64,000 nt of DNA from assembly GCA_963971305.1 (NCBI GenBank), contig OZ020304.1:34396502-34460501 (forward strand), read 5' to 3'. Of the stretch, positions 33,816 to 46,205 are shown piece after piece; the stretch's first letter is position 1, and each line of letters starts with the position of its first letter. The notes beneath the pieces were generated by a model. That model worked only from the letters and a program-made list of their open reading frames with translations. It did no database searches and was not told where the DNA came from. The DNA comes from Arcuatula senhousia (taxonomy: Eukaryota > Mollusca > Bivalvia > Mytilida > Mytilidae). The position numbers and the translations under genes are program-made.

Positions 33816-36800
33816 CGAAATGAGGTTACATCTTTGTAACAAATGTTCTTTTAAAGATACATATTGATATTCTTAATTTGGTACGGTAACACCTTATGAT
33901 ATTTGTTAAAAATGAATGATGAGGTACGTCTCTTTCTTTTCTCAGGTATTACCATACTTATATTGGCTTATTGATTCACGTATAGTAGAATGTGGTGTCT
34001 TGTATATTAGTGTGTCATATATTTAATGTTTTGGTAATTTTTGAATTGTATTACTCATATATGTGAAAAGCTAAGCCTTTTTATGTATACTTTTGTATTT
34101 TAAAAATGTGAAGTGATGAAGTCAATGATAGTATTACATAATATGTAATTTTATTTGTCCTCTTGAAATGGGGGACAGACGCTTTTACAAGGAAGGGTCA
34201 ATATTACAATTTAGTAATAATTTTAGATAGAATGCGCAAATCTGAGTTCCAGTCTAGAGTAGGAAATCATTGTTATTCAAATTAGCCATGTGCTAGGTTG
34301 AGTCAACCTTCTGTCAAAAGCTAGTCAACTCTCTACGGGAAGTCAATTTTTTATATCAATATTGTCTCTATAGGCAAATGGTTTAATGGTTTAATGTTTG
34401 TGATTTACTGACATGAACTAAAGAAGAAAAAGTCTGCAATGGGTTTAGGTCTTGCTCCAGATAAAAAATAACTCCTATTAGGGGATTCCAGTTTCCTATA
34501 TATATAGAGAATTCAACCCTATGATTAAAGTTCCAGTTGTAACTTGTTTGGTTGTTTAGGTCAAATTTTTGTAATAATGAATAATTTATGAGTCATCATT
34601 ACAAACTAAAATCTTACTATATAAAAAGTTAATAACATGTCTTCAGGTTAAGTTTGTTCCTAGTTCTTATCCATATGGGTATATTTCTGGAATCTTCATA
34701 TCAGGTAATTATAACCCAACAGATCCTCTACTTGTCATGATTGGATCTTATTACTGGGAAACTGTTTAATGCAATCCTCAAAACTTTCTTGTAGAACCAT
34801 AAGATATCCAATCTTCAAAAAGACGTGTACTGCAATCATGGGTTTATTCTCAAGGCCTCGATTAAAGTAATATCACTAACATTTTGTTGTTTTGTTGACC
34901 ATTGGTGTGTGACAGTGTATCAAATGTGTCATCAAAGAGTAAAATTATTTGAACTTGAATATATATATAGTCACATTTAAATCTTGGAAACCAATATAAC
35001 ATGTATAAGCTAATATTTCCTCTAAATGATAAAACCTTTAGGATGTCAGCTAGCTTATATACATGTATATAATAAATTTTATCCATATTATCATGTTCTT
35101 TTTTGTTTTTTGTTTTTGTTATATACCTGTGTAATTATCATCAATGCATTTTGGTAATTAAATTAAGGTGGTTAAAATGTGTTATCAATATATGTCTATC
35201 AACAATTTTCTTTATTTTTATGTATTGCTTCTTGCTGTTGAGTGCTCCTGATTTGGAAAAAAACCAAGTAATATGACATATGTTATGTCATATAATTAAG
35301 TAAATGTTTAAAACAACAAAAAGATGTTTATATGTACCTTTACAAAAAATAAAGGAAAGAAAGTGATTTGCTTAATGAACATCAGAGACTGATCTTCCAT
35401 ATAAAAGAAAATGAAAACTAGTATTGCAGATCTATACATGAGAATTGAGAAATGAGAAAGCTGTGGCTTGGCTTGTATTTCTACTATATATATGTAAAAT
35501 ATCTTTATCATGTTTATATAGATACATGTATATTGTATTATCATTGAAGACCAGGTGAAAAAAAATCATTCAAATCGGATATGAAGTAGACCAGAAGCAA
35601 AGAATTTCTGACAAAAAGCAGAGGTACTAAAGGGACATTGGAATGTCAAAAGTTCAAAAGGCATAGACAAAACCAGTAGACACCAACCAGAATGGAACAA
35701 AAAAATAGACAACATGTAAAACATGGAAACACAAAACCACTGAAAACAAACAAAAACAAAATCATACAGTGATTCATGGAATAATTATTGATCGCGAAAA
35801 AAACCTTTCAAAATTGACAATATAAAAACAATTTATCCCCCTTCAATAACTAAGCACTGTAACAGTGCAAGAAACACCATAACAACATAACCAATGGCAA
35901 AGTTGATGAAGGTAGTCAATGGGAAGAAAAATAGAAAACAAACAAACAAAAGAAACAAAATAGACATACTACAATAACTGCTGTTTAATCTTTGCACCCA
36001 TTTGGCCCCTTTGCCTATAGGTGTATTTTAGAACAACAGGGGTCACAATACATAAATAAATATGAAGCTTCTAAAGTGATTAGAAACATCATATCATTTA
36101 TTTTTACAATAAGTCAACTATAAAACTATTACTAAGGTCAATTACACCAAATGTCCCAAGCAGGTCAAGTAATGATATCGCTTATATTAATCTGGCAATT
36201 TACGAACAAAGTAAGTGTGGGCATATAAAATAAACATGCATAAACATAACAATTTAACCCCCAAAATTAACAAATGCACTGAAATTTGGTATATTTCATG
36301 ACACTAGTATAGCTGCATTTTTTTTCACCTAACATTTATATTAAGCATTTATTAAATTTTCCAATTGTAAATACTGAAAATCGAGCAAAAAACTCCCCAA
36401 ATACATAAAACTTTGATTATGTTTCAATGAAAAACATATGGTTGGATTTTTAAAAAAATTGTCCTACTCAAAACAATATATTTTAAATACATTATGCTAG
36501 TTTTTAAAGAAAATTAAACGACAGAAATTTTCTACCCAGCCACTTTAAGCTGAAACATAGGCTCTCGGATATGAAACTATTATGCTCCAAAATATGGCTA
36601 TTGGCCATGAAAAGTGTTTTATTTAAAAAAAATATCTGAATAATTATGCACAATTTATGCACCATCATTTGGTCCTCGGGAGTGCACACAAATAAAACTA
36701 TTGAATTCCTATGAAGACATTTGATGAAAATGTGCATTTAATTTCATACATTACCCCATTTTATGGCATAATTTGGGTGAAAATACAAGTTCTCTATATG

Positions 36801-36905
36801 ACATATATAAATCACAATATTTTCGGTTCATGTGGTTCAATTTAAATAAAAATTGTTTAAATGTTTTAAGAAAATGCTCTAGTTTTTGCAAATAAAAAAT
36901 AAAAA
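33816..36905. other. AT-rich intergenic DNA with a retroelement tail
   Basis: No gene seen. 35617-35760 is a minus-strand fragment of the reverse transcriptase family's 3' tail (agcagaggtactaaagggac and caaaaccagtagacacc), diverged from the 48894-49178 tail. The remainder is simple AT-rich sequence. Confidence 0.45.
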
Positions 36906-38446
36906 CAAGAGGCTCCCAAGAGCCTGAATCGCTCACCTGCACTACACAGATACATATATTTGTAGATATTATTGTGCTTAACCATATGCGATTTAAATTT
37001 ATGAAATATCTTGGTTAGTTTTCAAGATATTTGGCTTAATAAGTGCAAATTTGGCAAAAATTAGGAAAAAGAACAATAACTTCAACATCAGCATTCAGAT
37101 CTTTTCCGAAATTTAAGGACAGGTAGATCTTAATATGCTGATCACTTTTTGATTCTAGCACAATTTTGATATCTGAAACCAGTTTTGAGTTATTAGCAAA
37201 AAAATGAAATTTTACCCTATGTTCTATTTTTAGCCATGGTGGCCATGTTTTTTTACGAATCAAAAATCTGAACGATAGAGTTGTAGCATATAAGCTATCA
37301 AACAGTGTGCCATGTTAAGATGCAGTACGTTTGTCTTACCGTTTCAGACAAGTCAGGGGGAAAGTAATGAACAATGGTAAATATTGACGCTTTAAGGGCC
37401 ATAACTCCTATAAGAAATGGTTCTACAGCTTTGACCTAATTACATGAATTGTAGATCTTGATGTGCTTAATCATATGCAATTTGAATTTTTGAAATACCT
37501 TGTATAGTTTTCAAGATATAGGGCTACATAAGTGAAAAATTTTGAAAAAATCAAGAAAAAGGGCAATAACTCCTATGTCGTTTGTTGGATCTTCTTGAAA
37601 ATTTCAGAGCAGGTAGATCTTAAGATGCTTATCACTTTTGTCTCCCATCAGAATTTTGATATCTGTTACCGTTTTTGAGTTATTTACAATAAACTGTAAT
37701 TTGACCCCTATGTTCTATTTTAAGCCATGGAGGCCATATTTTTTGACGAATCAAAAATCCGAACGACAGAATTGTAGCATTAATGCTATTAAACAACTGT
37801 GCTAAGTTTGGTTGAAGTTGGATGTATGGTGTCAGACAAGTTAATCTTTGAAATTCAGGGTAAAAGTAATGAAAAATGGTAAATTTTGACACTTTAAGGG
37901 CAATAACTCCTAAAAGAAATGGTTCTACAGCTTTGACCTAATTACATGAAATGTAGATCTTGATGTGCTTAATCATATGCAATTTGAATTTTTAAAATAT
38001 CTTGTATAGTTTTCAAGATATAGGGCTAAATAAGTGCAAAATTTTGAAAAAATCCAGAAAAAGGGCAATAACTCCTATATTGGTTGATGGATCTTTTTGA
38101 AAATTTCTGGGCAGGTAGATCTTGAGGTGCTGATCACTTTTACCCCCTGCCAGAATTTTGATATCTGTGACCGTTTTTGAGTTATTTGCAAAAAACTGTA
38201 TTTGACCCCCCTGTTCTATTTTTAGCCATGGCGGCCATGTTTTTTTACGAATCAAAAATCCGAACGATAGTTTTGTACACATAATGCCACTAAACAACTA
38301 TACCAAGTTTGGTTGCAATTGGACTTATGGTGTCGGACAAGTTAACGTTTGAAAAATTGTTTACAGACGACAGACGACGACGACGACGACGACGGACGCC
38401 AAGTGATGGTAAAAGCTCACATGGACCTTCGGTCCAGGTGAGCTAA
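36906..38446 (+). repeat. Hairpin-ended repeat family, copy G
   Basis: 5' CAAGAGGCTCCCAAGAGCC; interior of about three ~490-bp modules ('gatctta.tatgctgatcactttt', 'tattttta.gccatgg.ggccat.tttttt.acgaatcaaaaatc'). Then a (GAC)n tract and a 3' hairpin AGCTCACATGGACC TTCGGTCCAGGTGAGCT. The stem TGGACC/GGTCCA is fully paired although its sequence differs from copies B and C. Confidence 0.9.
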
Positions 38447-38520
38447 AAATTAAACGACAGGATGTTTTGGGCTGTAACTGTTGGGTACCCCCTTAAAAGG
38501 AAGGCATATGTAACAAATCT

Positions 38521-39168
38521 GGGGCGGTGTTCTCGAAAGTATCCTAAAATTTGTCTAAAGACGCGTCCAAAGTCAAATTTTGAGACCTAGTTTGGACCAT
38601 CTTTAGACCATCCTAATCTGTTTCTCGAAACTATCTTAGACGCGTCTTTTGTTAGGACGTCTCAATATAGATTTAATAAAATTTTGATTGAAGCAAAATT
38701 AGATAATTAACTTTTTTAAACAATATATTCATCTGAGTGTACACCAAAAGGGCTATGATTTGACTACTTTAACTAAAAGTCAACATGTAATTAGCTACTA
38801 TTTTTATTTTAAAATCATAACCACGTTGTCCTAAAAATAATTAAAACAACATACAGGGTCATTGAAGTATGTAAAAATAAGTTCAAAGTTTAAAATCATG
38901 CATGGTGCCTTGAATACAAGTTAATTGATGATTAAATATCATTAGGTGAACACATGGACAAAATATACTGAGTTATAGTGTATAAAATATGTAAAATGTA
39001 AGATTGGATGGTCTAAAGACATCGAATTTGGTGTCTTAGTTTTTATCCTAAAATGAGACAAAAGTTTAAAATAGGACTGCTTCGAGAACACGACTTAAGA
39101 CTATGACGAGTCTTTAGATGGTCTATAGACACGTCTTAGTCCTAAGATAGCTTCGAGAACACCGCCCC
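38521..39168. mobile_element. Inverted-repeat MITE (~650 bp)
   Basis: The left end GGGGCGGTGTTCTCGAA is exactly complementary to the right end TTCGAGAACACCGCCCC, and the arms continue with interrupted similarity (tatcctaaa / ctaagata, aagacgcgtc / agacacgtctt). No long frame inside, so non-autonomous. I could not see a convincing target-site duplication, and the superfamily is left open. Confidence 0.75.
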
Positions 39169-39390
39169 TGGTACTTAAACTTTCTTAATTTTCTTTTGAT
39201 TACCCGTACTAACATGAACAGATGGACCATATGGTATTTTAAAGTTTATTTAAAGAAACACTAATTCCACTGTACAAGTAATTTGATATAAATTTATCAC
39301 ATGTATTTATTATTATGTGAAATTGGCTACAAACGATACAAATAAATGTATATCAATCTCACCACAAAGTCCATTGGACCTCCAATAAGT

Positions 39391-40662
39391 CTAGTTCAAA
39401 CTAACACCCTCAATTCTGTCAAGCAGTTGCATTCCTTGATGTAGAGCATCTACTAAGGTTTCTGCTTTTGAATACATCAGTGTTTCTCCGTCTTGGCATT
39501 CAGATGAAGAATCAAAAGCCACACTTCTAGTGTTTTCAATTTTCCTGTAGATCTGATCGATGTAGATATGCGGTTTTTGACCGAGAAATGCGAATATGCT
39601 TCCATGAAGTCTATTGGTTATTATAATCTTACCAAGAGATATCAAAGTTGCAGCTTTTCCTAATTGTTTCTTGTAGTCAAAATTTCCTTGATTACGAACC
39701 TGATCTACAGTGGTAAATTTTTGATTTTCTGGGAAATCTAAGTTGAAACAGTCTTTCCAGTCAACCAATTTGAAAGTTATTTTTCTACCAGGCACTGTTT
39801 CATTGAACTGATTTAGAATATTACGTATGGTTTTAGGTGATAATTTGTAGGTGTCGGGTGACGCCTCCTCGTCGTCATTTCTCATAAGTAAGAGTATATC
39901 CACTTGCTTTTTTGGTGGATAAGGAATATCAATTTGACCAATCATAAAAGCCGTATCAGGGCATAATCGATTTTCTACAAATGAATATTTGACCTTTGCC
40001 TGCACATAACTGTCTTCCTGCCGCCAAAGTAAAGCCATCCTTTTCTTTTGATTTCTAAATTTTTCTGCAATATTCTTAAACAAAGCTGTATCTCGTTTTT
40101 CATTTTCCTCATTTATGTAGTGAAATGATTGAGGCATACTTATTAATGTCATATTTTTTGATAATATATTTCCAAATGTGGAAATACGTTGGTGGTGGAT
40201 TTCTTGGTATAGGTCTCCCCAATTACCACCACCATGCCATAATCCTAATGACATGTGGGGTATATGTTCAAATGTACCACATGTATTAATAAAAGATTGA
40301 TACACACCACATTCTTTATGAGGTAAATTTAATTTCTCCATTAATATAATTTCTCCTAAATTAATCATATTATCCCCAATATTGTTATGATATGCTGGAT
40401 CTATCAACACTGTCTGAAATTTCTTATTATTTCTTTCCTTTATCAAGTCTCTCACGGTGTCGACTATTCTGGACTGAATTCCGTCGATACATTTTTTCCA
40501 TTTAACTTTGTAAAGACTTGAGTGATCCCGTGAATTATTGCTCGGCACCAGGCTTAATCGATTTTTCAACAAATTTCTATGAACACCTCGATATTCCAAG
40601 ATCAACCACAACAGGTTTAAAACTAACATCGTTAGTATAATGGTCTTATATGTTATCTTCAT
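39391..40662 (-). CDS. Polysaccharide pyruvyl transferase-like type II membrane protein (paralogue 2)
   Basis: Intronless, 423 residues from the ATG at 40662. It has the same architecture as paralogue 1: signal anchor at about residues 8-23, then VLIDPAYHNNIGDNMINLGE, GGGNWGDLY, LCPDTAFMIGQIDIP and ITNRLHGSIFAFLGQKPHIY. The C-terminal half is nearly the same in both, while the centre (residues ~160-230) differs most (MPQSFHYINEE versus MPQSIYYKNYE). Both reading frames are intact with landmark residues kept, which argues against simple pseudogenisation. The substrate is unknown; a Golgi glycan-modifying role is inferred from topology and family. The upstream flank is duplicated too, so regulation was probably shared at first. 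Confidence 0.85.
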   Translation of the reverse strand: MKITYKTIILTMLVLNLLWLILEYRGVHRNLLKNRLSLVPSNNSRDHSSLYKVKWKKCIDGIQSRIVDTVRDLIKERNNKKFQTVLIDPAYHNNIGDNMINLGEIILMEKLNLPHKECGVYQSFINTCGTFEHIPHMSLGLWHGGGNWGDLYQEIHHQRISTFGNILSKNMTLISMPQSFHYINEENEKRDTALFKNIAEKFRNQKKRMALLWRQEDSYVQAKVKYSFVENRLCPDTAFMIGQIDIPYPPKKQVDILLLMRNDDEEASPDTYKLSPKTIRNILNQFNETVPGRKITFKLVDWKDCFNLDFPENQKFTTVDQVRNQGNFDYKKQLGKAATLISLGKIIITNRLHGSIFAFLGQKPHIYIDQIYRKIENTRSVAFDSSSECQDGETLMYSKAETLVDALHQGMQLLDRIEGVSLN

Positions 40663-40895
40663 GTTTATTTTACATCAGATAGAAATGAGGATATAAGAAA
40701 AAGTATGTGTCCTGGAAAATGATACGGTAGAAAGAATAATAACTGTAACAGATGTTTGAAAATATTTTAGAAAAAAATATTGTAATATGAATATTTTAAA
40801 ATAATAGGACATGATTCTTAAATTAGCATTTCATATATTAGTATATGTTTCAAGACAATAGCCGATAATCAATATCAACTGTCTTAAAGAATACA
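40663..40895 (-). other. Conserved upstream flank of pyruvyl-transferase paralogue 2
   Basis: Counterpart of 19632-19835, with the same order of blocks up to 'gataatcaatatcaactgtc' and the start of the shared repeat insertion. Confidence 0.6.
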
Positions 40896-41800
40896 AAGAT
40901 GAGGCTCCTAGGAGCCGAAATTGCTAACCTGGTCCTTTAGCCACAGAGAGTCATCTGACATCTTCGACTCAATAGAGACTTTTGTAGAGCGAAATGAAAT
41001 GAAGGTTTAAGCTAGAAACAGCAAAAAATATAATGAAAAATAGCACACTACTACCTTTAAAGGGCAATACCCTCTCCATTCGATGGAGATTTCTTAGAGC
41101 CTAAATGAGCTGAAGTTTAAAGCAAGTAATGGATCATCTCCATCTTCAAAATGTTCAACCTATCAGACAAAAACACATAAAAAACATTGTTTTGACCCTT
41201 AAAGGGCCATAACCCATATAAAGGGTCATCTGATAACCTCGGTACAAAGGAGACTTTTGTAGCGATCATAACTGAGCTGACAGTAACTAAAGTGCAAAAA
41301 AACGAAAAAAACACTGTTTTTGACCTTTAAAGGGTCAAAAATCCTGTTTTGGGCCATCTGACCAATTCGACTTAATGAAATTTTTTTTAAAACCTTAATG
41401 AGCTGAAGGTTTAAGCGAGCAGTAGCTTGTCTTTATTTGTAACAGTTTTAATTCCATAAAAAAAGGCTCAACAACATAAAAAAGCAATTTTTACTTTAAA
41501 AAGGTCATAATCCTTATAAGTGATAATCTGATCACTTATACCAAGGAAGATATATATGTAGATCTTTTGATTCTGAAGGCCTAAGATGCTTCGGTTTTTT
41601 TCCATCGTTTATACATAAAGCTGACCAGAAATAATCCATTTTAAGTTGTTTTACCAGGAATCTTTTATTTTTGAAACAAGTACCATGTTTTCATCGAATC
41701 TTCTCAAAATAAGGATAGTTTTTTCCCACGCATGCATGTATCATAGATAACCTGCAAAGTTTCAGTCAAATTGGTTCAGTGGTTTCATCCGTTTTGTGGT
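40896..41800 (+). repeat. Hairpin-ended repeat family, copy H
   Basis: Head GATGAGGCTCCTAGGAGCC is a perfect 12-bp palindrome in this copy. About five ~150-bp modules with 'aaagggccataaccc.tataa.gggtcatctga' follow. It fades out near 'cagtggtttcatccg' with no GAC tract or 3' hairpin. It is the counterpart of 19836-20151. Confidence 0.75.
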
Positions 41801-43432
41801 TTTCATAGATTGTTTTTTATTTTGATATATGATATGAAATTTTATGAAAATAACGAATCCTGTAGCAAATAATCGCACCAAAATGGTCAATTTATACAAT
41901 GTAGCAAAATAGGCCCGAAAAAAAAAGAATATTAACACGTGGTTCGTTCAAATTTATTTTATACCAAAACATTCATGCAAATAATTAGTCAAAATTAAGA
42001 GAATGTTGTTTTTAAGTCCTAAAAAAAATTATCAATTCTGAGAAGAAACTAGGTATAAAGCATATCTTTCAAACAAAAAAAGATGCTAAACTTTCATCAT
42101 TTTAGTGTAACAAAATCAGCATTTCACAAAAAATATGATTTTGAAAAACGGACCAAAAAGGCCCTTATCATATCTTGTCCTTTCAACATTCAATGTTTAA
42201 CAACTACAAGGTCAGGGCGCCTTTTTATTCTATTTTACTTTAAAGTAGAGGGGCAGCTTTTGAACAAACAAAAAACCCGCACAGTTAGCACTACTTAGGA
42301 CAACGACCATTTCACTATAGAAAAAATGATTTGAAACTCTTTTAGCACCATGACCATGGCATATACGACAAATTGTCTCCATAGAATGGAAACAAAGACC
42401 GAATTTTATGTAAACTTCAAGTCGACTTTCTTCGAGTCCATATTCTATACTAAGCAACACAATGAAAGAGACATTTCTGTTCCACCGGGATTTTTTTTTT
42501 AAATTTGTGAAAAATTTATAAATTGTTTTATGATATAAAATGACGAATAAAACGGAATTCAAAAGCCATTATTTTTTTAATTTGGTACCGGTGAGTTACC
42601 ACAAAGACTTTGATAAAAAAAACCCAAAGTCTGAAATTGGTTAATTCAAAAATATGTGTTTCAGAAAAAAAGTTTTTCCAGTTTTTGTAAAATAACCCCC
42701 CCCCCATATTTTCTGGTTACACATTTGCATACAATTTTTTTCAAAGTGTAGACATGAATTTTCATTTTTTGGTTAAAAACTCAATTTTTTCAAGTTTAAA
42801 AATGAACCATCAGAATTTTTCAAATTTTGCAGAGATTAATGTTATGGACCCCAAACATGCTGTGCCAAATTCTCAACTTTTTTAAGTCAAAGGAAATGAG
42901 TGGAAGTGTAACGTTTCTTTTGTTGTTTAGTAAATAAAGTTTACTTTTCACTTTTAATGGATGTTTTGCGTTCATGTTAGTCTAAATATTCCTGTTAGCG
43001 TCGGACGTTAACTTTTAACGTGGACGATTTCCCGTAAAATTAGATTGTAACGTTTCGAAACGTGCTAAATAATTCTCATTATAATAAAAATAAGTAAAAA
43101 TTAAAATAAATTTTCAACCTGAATGCGCATAACTTTGTGTGATATAAAACGGATGGGCTACAATAATTGTGTTTATGCTCGTTTCATATTTTTATGCCCA
43201 AATGATAACATGTAGGGGAATTTCAGTTTCACCAACCGTCCTTATGAGCTTTCGTTGAGGTTTTCGCTTAAACCGTAAATGACAACGACTCCAAATCCTT
43301 TATAGAAACTTTGAGATCTGTCAGAAATCTGCTTCCTGGTTTGAACTGTGCCGATTTGAAAATTACCTAAAATTTATCGTTAACCTTTTCTAAGAATCCG
43401 AACATGAGAATGATTTGAAATATTGTAGGGTA
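41801..43432. other. Duplicated non-coding block, other copy
   Basis: From 41941 it aligns with 26411-27250, 28591-28678 and 29781-30290. It lacks copy E and the TTAA element present there. C-tract at about 42698-42705. No gene seen. Confidence 0.65.
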
Positions 43433-43440
43433 GTTAAGTA

Positions 43441-44605
43441 CACACCTGGGGTAATTAAAAATTAATTGTAATTAGCTGTAATTATTTACATGTTTTCTAT
43501 GTAATTGAAAGTAATGTGTCATTAAGGCAAAATTTAATTACTTGTAATTGAAAGTAATGCATTACTTTTCATATTTTGCATGTAATGCCAATTACATTTC
43601 AATTACATATCATTACAATGCTTACAGCAAATAATGTATAAGCATAATGCATTTTCATGAATTCATAGTGTTTATTATTTAGCAAAAAAGCAAATGATCA
43701 CATGAAAATGACACCTTTTTGTAATTCACATAAAATATTTGCTTATTCTTTCAAAGTTAAGAAAATGACAAATTAATAAATCAGTATTTCATTTACAGTG
43801 TTGAGTAAATTAGTAATTTCTTTTAAATAATCAGTTCATTTGATAGACACAAGAGCCCTTTAATCACTAAAACAACATAACACCAAGACCTGGGCACTTA
43901 ATTTGATCATCGAATAGAGTAAAACAAAATCTTTTCAATGTTCAATCAGCTAAAACAACAAACTGATATATTTTGTCAAGAGAATGTCAAATATGGCTTC
44001 TATATAGAACACTTTCTTTGGCAGTTGTCTTATTGTTATATGACATAATAACTGAATAATATAATAAATTACTTCAAGCTAAACATTTTTGAATTAAATA
44101 TTCTAAATATCAAAAAGCTGGTTGATGAAAAAGAAATAGCACTTGAAAATTAAATTAAAAAAAAATTATGCTCCATAGGTTTATCAATGCATAGGAATTG
44201 CAAGATATATTTTAGCCATGACTTTATTCAAACCTAGTTTTTCAAACTAGTTGGACAGGTCCTAATTGCGGGAAAGTTTTTGAACAAAGATGTCTGAAAT
44301 CATAAAAATTGCCTGTAGTCAGTTAGGCTTTTTAAAAGAAGTAAATTTATTCTGGATGTAAGCAACTGGCGATCATAGCTTTATTTACATTCATTTGACA
44401 AAAATATTTTTCACATGTGTCTTTTGTGCTTTACTAATCACATATAAAGTAATTCAAAAGTAATTAATTACATTGCCAAAGTAATTGTAATGTAATTAAT
44501 TACTTTCAAAAAATTAGGATAATGTAATGTGTAATTTAACTGAAAAAATGTAATTGTAATTGAATTGTTATTAATTACTTTAGTATGTAATTGACCCCAG
44601 GTCTG
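43441..44605. mobile_element. Non-autonomous hAT-type element (1165 bp)
   Basis: Left end CACACCTGGGGTAATTA and right end TAATTGACCCCAGGTCTG are near-perfect inverted repeats starting CA and ending TG. An exact 8-bp direct repeat GTTAAGTA flanks it (43433-43440 and 44606-44613). The other duplicate (near 30290) lacks the insertion. Subterminal zones are packed with TAATTAC/GTAATTA motifs in both orientations, a likely transposase-binding array. No transposase frame. Confidence 0.9.
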
Positions 44606-44613
44606 GTTAAGTA

Positions 44614-45969
44614 TGACAAATCGAACGTCCTAAGTGACTTCAGATCTGTTGAACTTCTTCCTGTTTCAGGCTCTATGCGGTGGTTTCCTTTATATTCGGA
44701 CAAAAGTTTGCCGATTAGAAATGGACATCTACTGAACATATTGAAATATTAACTGGACGAAATGAAATAACTACTGACAATACTAAAATATAAGCCACTC
44801 AGTATTAAGAAAGAATTGCTGAACATTAAGTTAAGGCTACTGAATATATTACGTGTTCCACCACGGAAAACAGCTACATGTCATGGGGAAGTAAATCTAC
44901 AATAAAAGACCTCCGATTGCTCTTTGATCTGAAAATATACAGAAACATAAGGAATTGAACGTCAGTATGACAAGTCTCGAAAGGGAACGATAGAATATCT
45001 CTATACTCGGAGTAGACAAATAACATCAAGTGACTAGAGAAACTTCTTACTATTGCGACTTCTGTATCACAGACTTTGGGAAACATGACGCAATGTAACC
45101 AAGTCTTGCTGAAAACAAGCATGAAATCAGTGGAGACAAAGAAACTCTTATCAATCAACATGATGTACTTGAACAGGGGATGGTATTTGAACTGGGTGCA
45201 TTTGATGCTGTTATCTATGATAAAACTGGTTCGTTGGTATATTATAATTGTGTGATCAAAGCTATAGTGATTACAAGATAAACTTCATGGTACCAGTCTT
45301 GTATTGCAAGTTCTTGCGCGGATGGACGTCAAAACATGGAGGCTATTAAAATATAGTGCCTTTTCCCTGAGTCGTTTGCAGCATTACTTTTCATGCATTT
45401 TTTCTAACTTTTGGCTTAAATTGAAGGTAAGACAACAAACTTTGACATCACTAACTTTTTGAAATGTAAAAAATGCATTATTAAATAAAAAAAGTTCTCA
45501 TGAAAAGGGGGGTATTTTTGAAATGAAAGTTAAAGTGACAGTAGGAAAAAACTATTTTTAGCTCAACCAACTGTGGTTTTCTTATCTTCGTGAGACTTTT
45601 TTTCGGCCCACCCTTTAAAATGTTTTCTGACACTTCCTTTATTGAAAAAAATATACCAAAAGTTATATTGAATCATTTTAACTTTTTTTTTTTAAAAATC
45701 CAAAAATCTCAGGTTTACTATAGAAGTCTATGGGAAAAACAATACAAGACTGAGACCACATGGCTACGACTAAGCAAATATACAAACTACACACAGTTAA
45801 CGATTGCATATAGGTTGATAGTGCTTTATGCGTTATAGATAATCTTAAACCGTCTATTTGACTGATAAAGGCAGGCATAAGCAACTTATATTTTCAACTC
45901 ATATCAGAAATAAAAATATTTCAAATACGAATAGTGTATACATTCAAAACTCAACGATATCATGACTTT
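44614..45969. other. Intergenic DNA
   Basis: Homology with the other duplicate stops near 44727. A minus-strand open stretch at 44874-45161 has no recognisable domain and I do not call it a gene. T-rich and A-rich low-complexity from 45590. Confidence 0.4.
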
Positions 45970-46205
45970 TTTAATTATTGAAGTTTCCGAGTGTCTAAAT
46001 TCAAAATGCTTTAAAACACAAAGACTCTTTCATTGTATTTCAAATGGTCGATATCCTCGGTGCTGGGTTTGGTTTCCCTGTTCGAACGTTTTGCGTTTGA
46101 GTACTTTTCCTTCAAAGCTTTTGGTTTTCGATCTTTCAATGATTTGATTAAAATGCTATTGATGAGAGGTTATTCCTTGAGATATGCATATACAGCATTA
46201 TAGAT
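45970..46205 (+). repeat. Diverged single copy of the 381-bp tandem unit
   Basis: Shares 'tggtcgatatcctcggtgctggg.ttgg.ttcc.tgttcgaacgtttt', 'tttgagtacttttc' and 'tgatgagaggtta.tccttga.atat' with the triplicated unit at 55678-56706, but it is single and well diverged. Confidence 0.7.

Noticed and set aside
42230..42562. 110-codon minus-strand open frame
   Set aside because: The corresponding sequence in duplicate 1 (26690-27010) is not open, so it is chance.
44874..45161. 95-codon minus-strand open frame
   Set aside because: No domain, no splice context and no counterpart elsewhere in the window.
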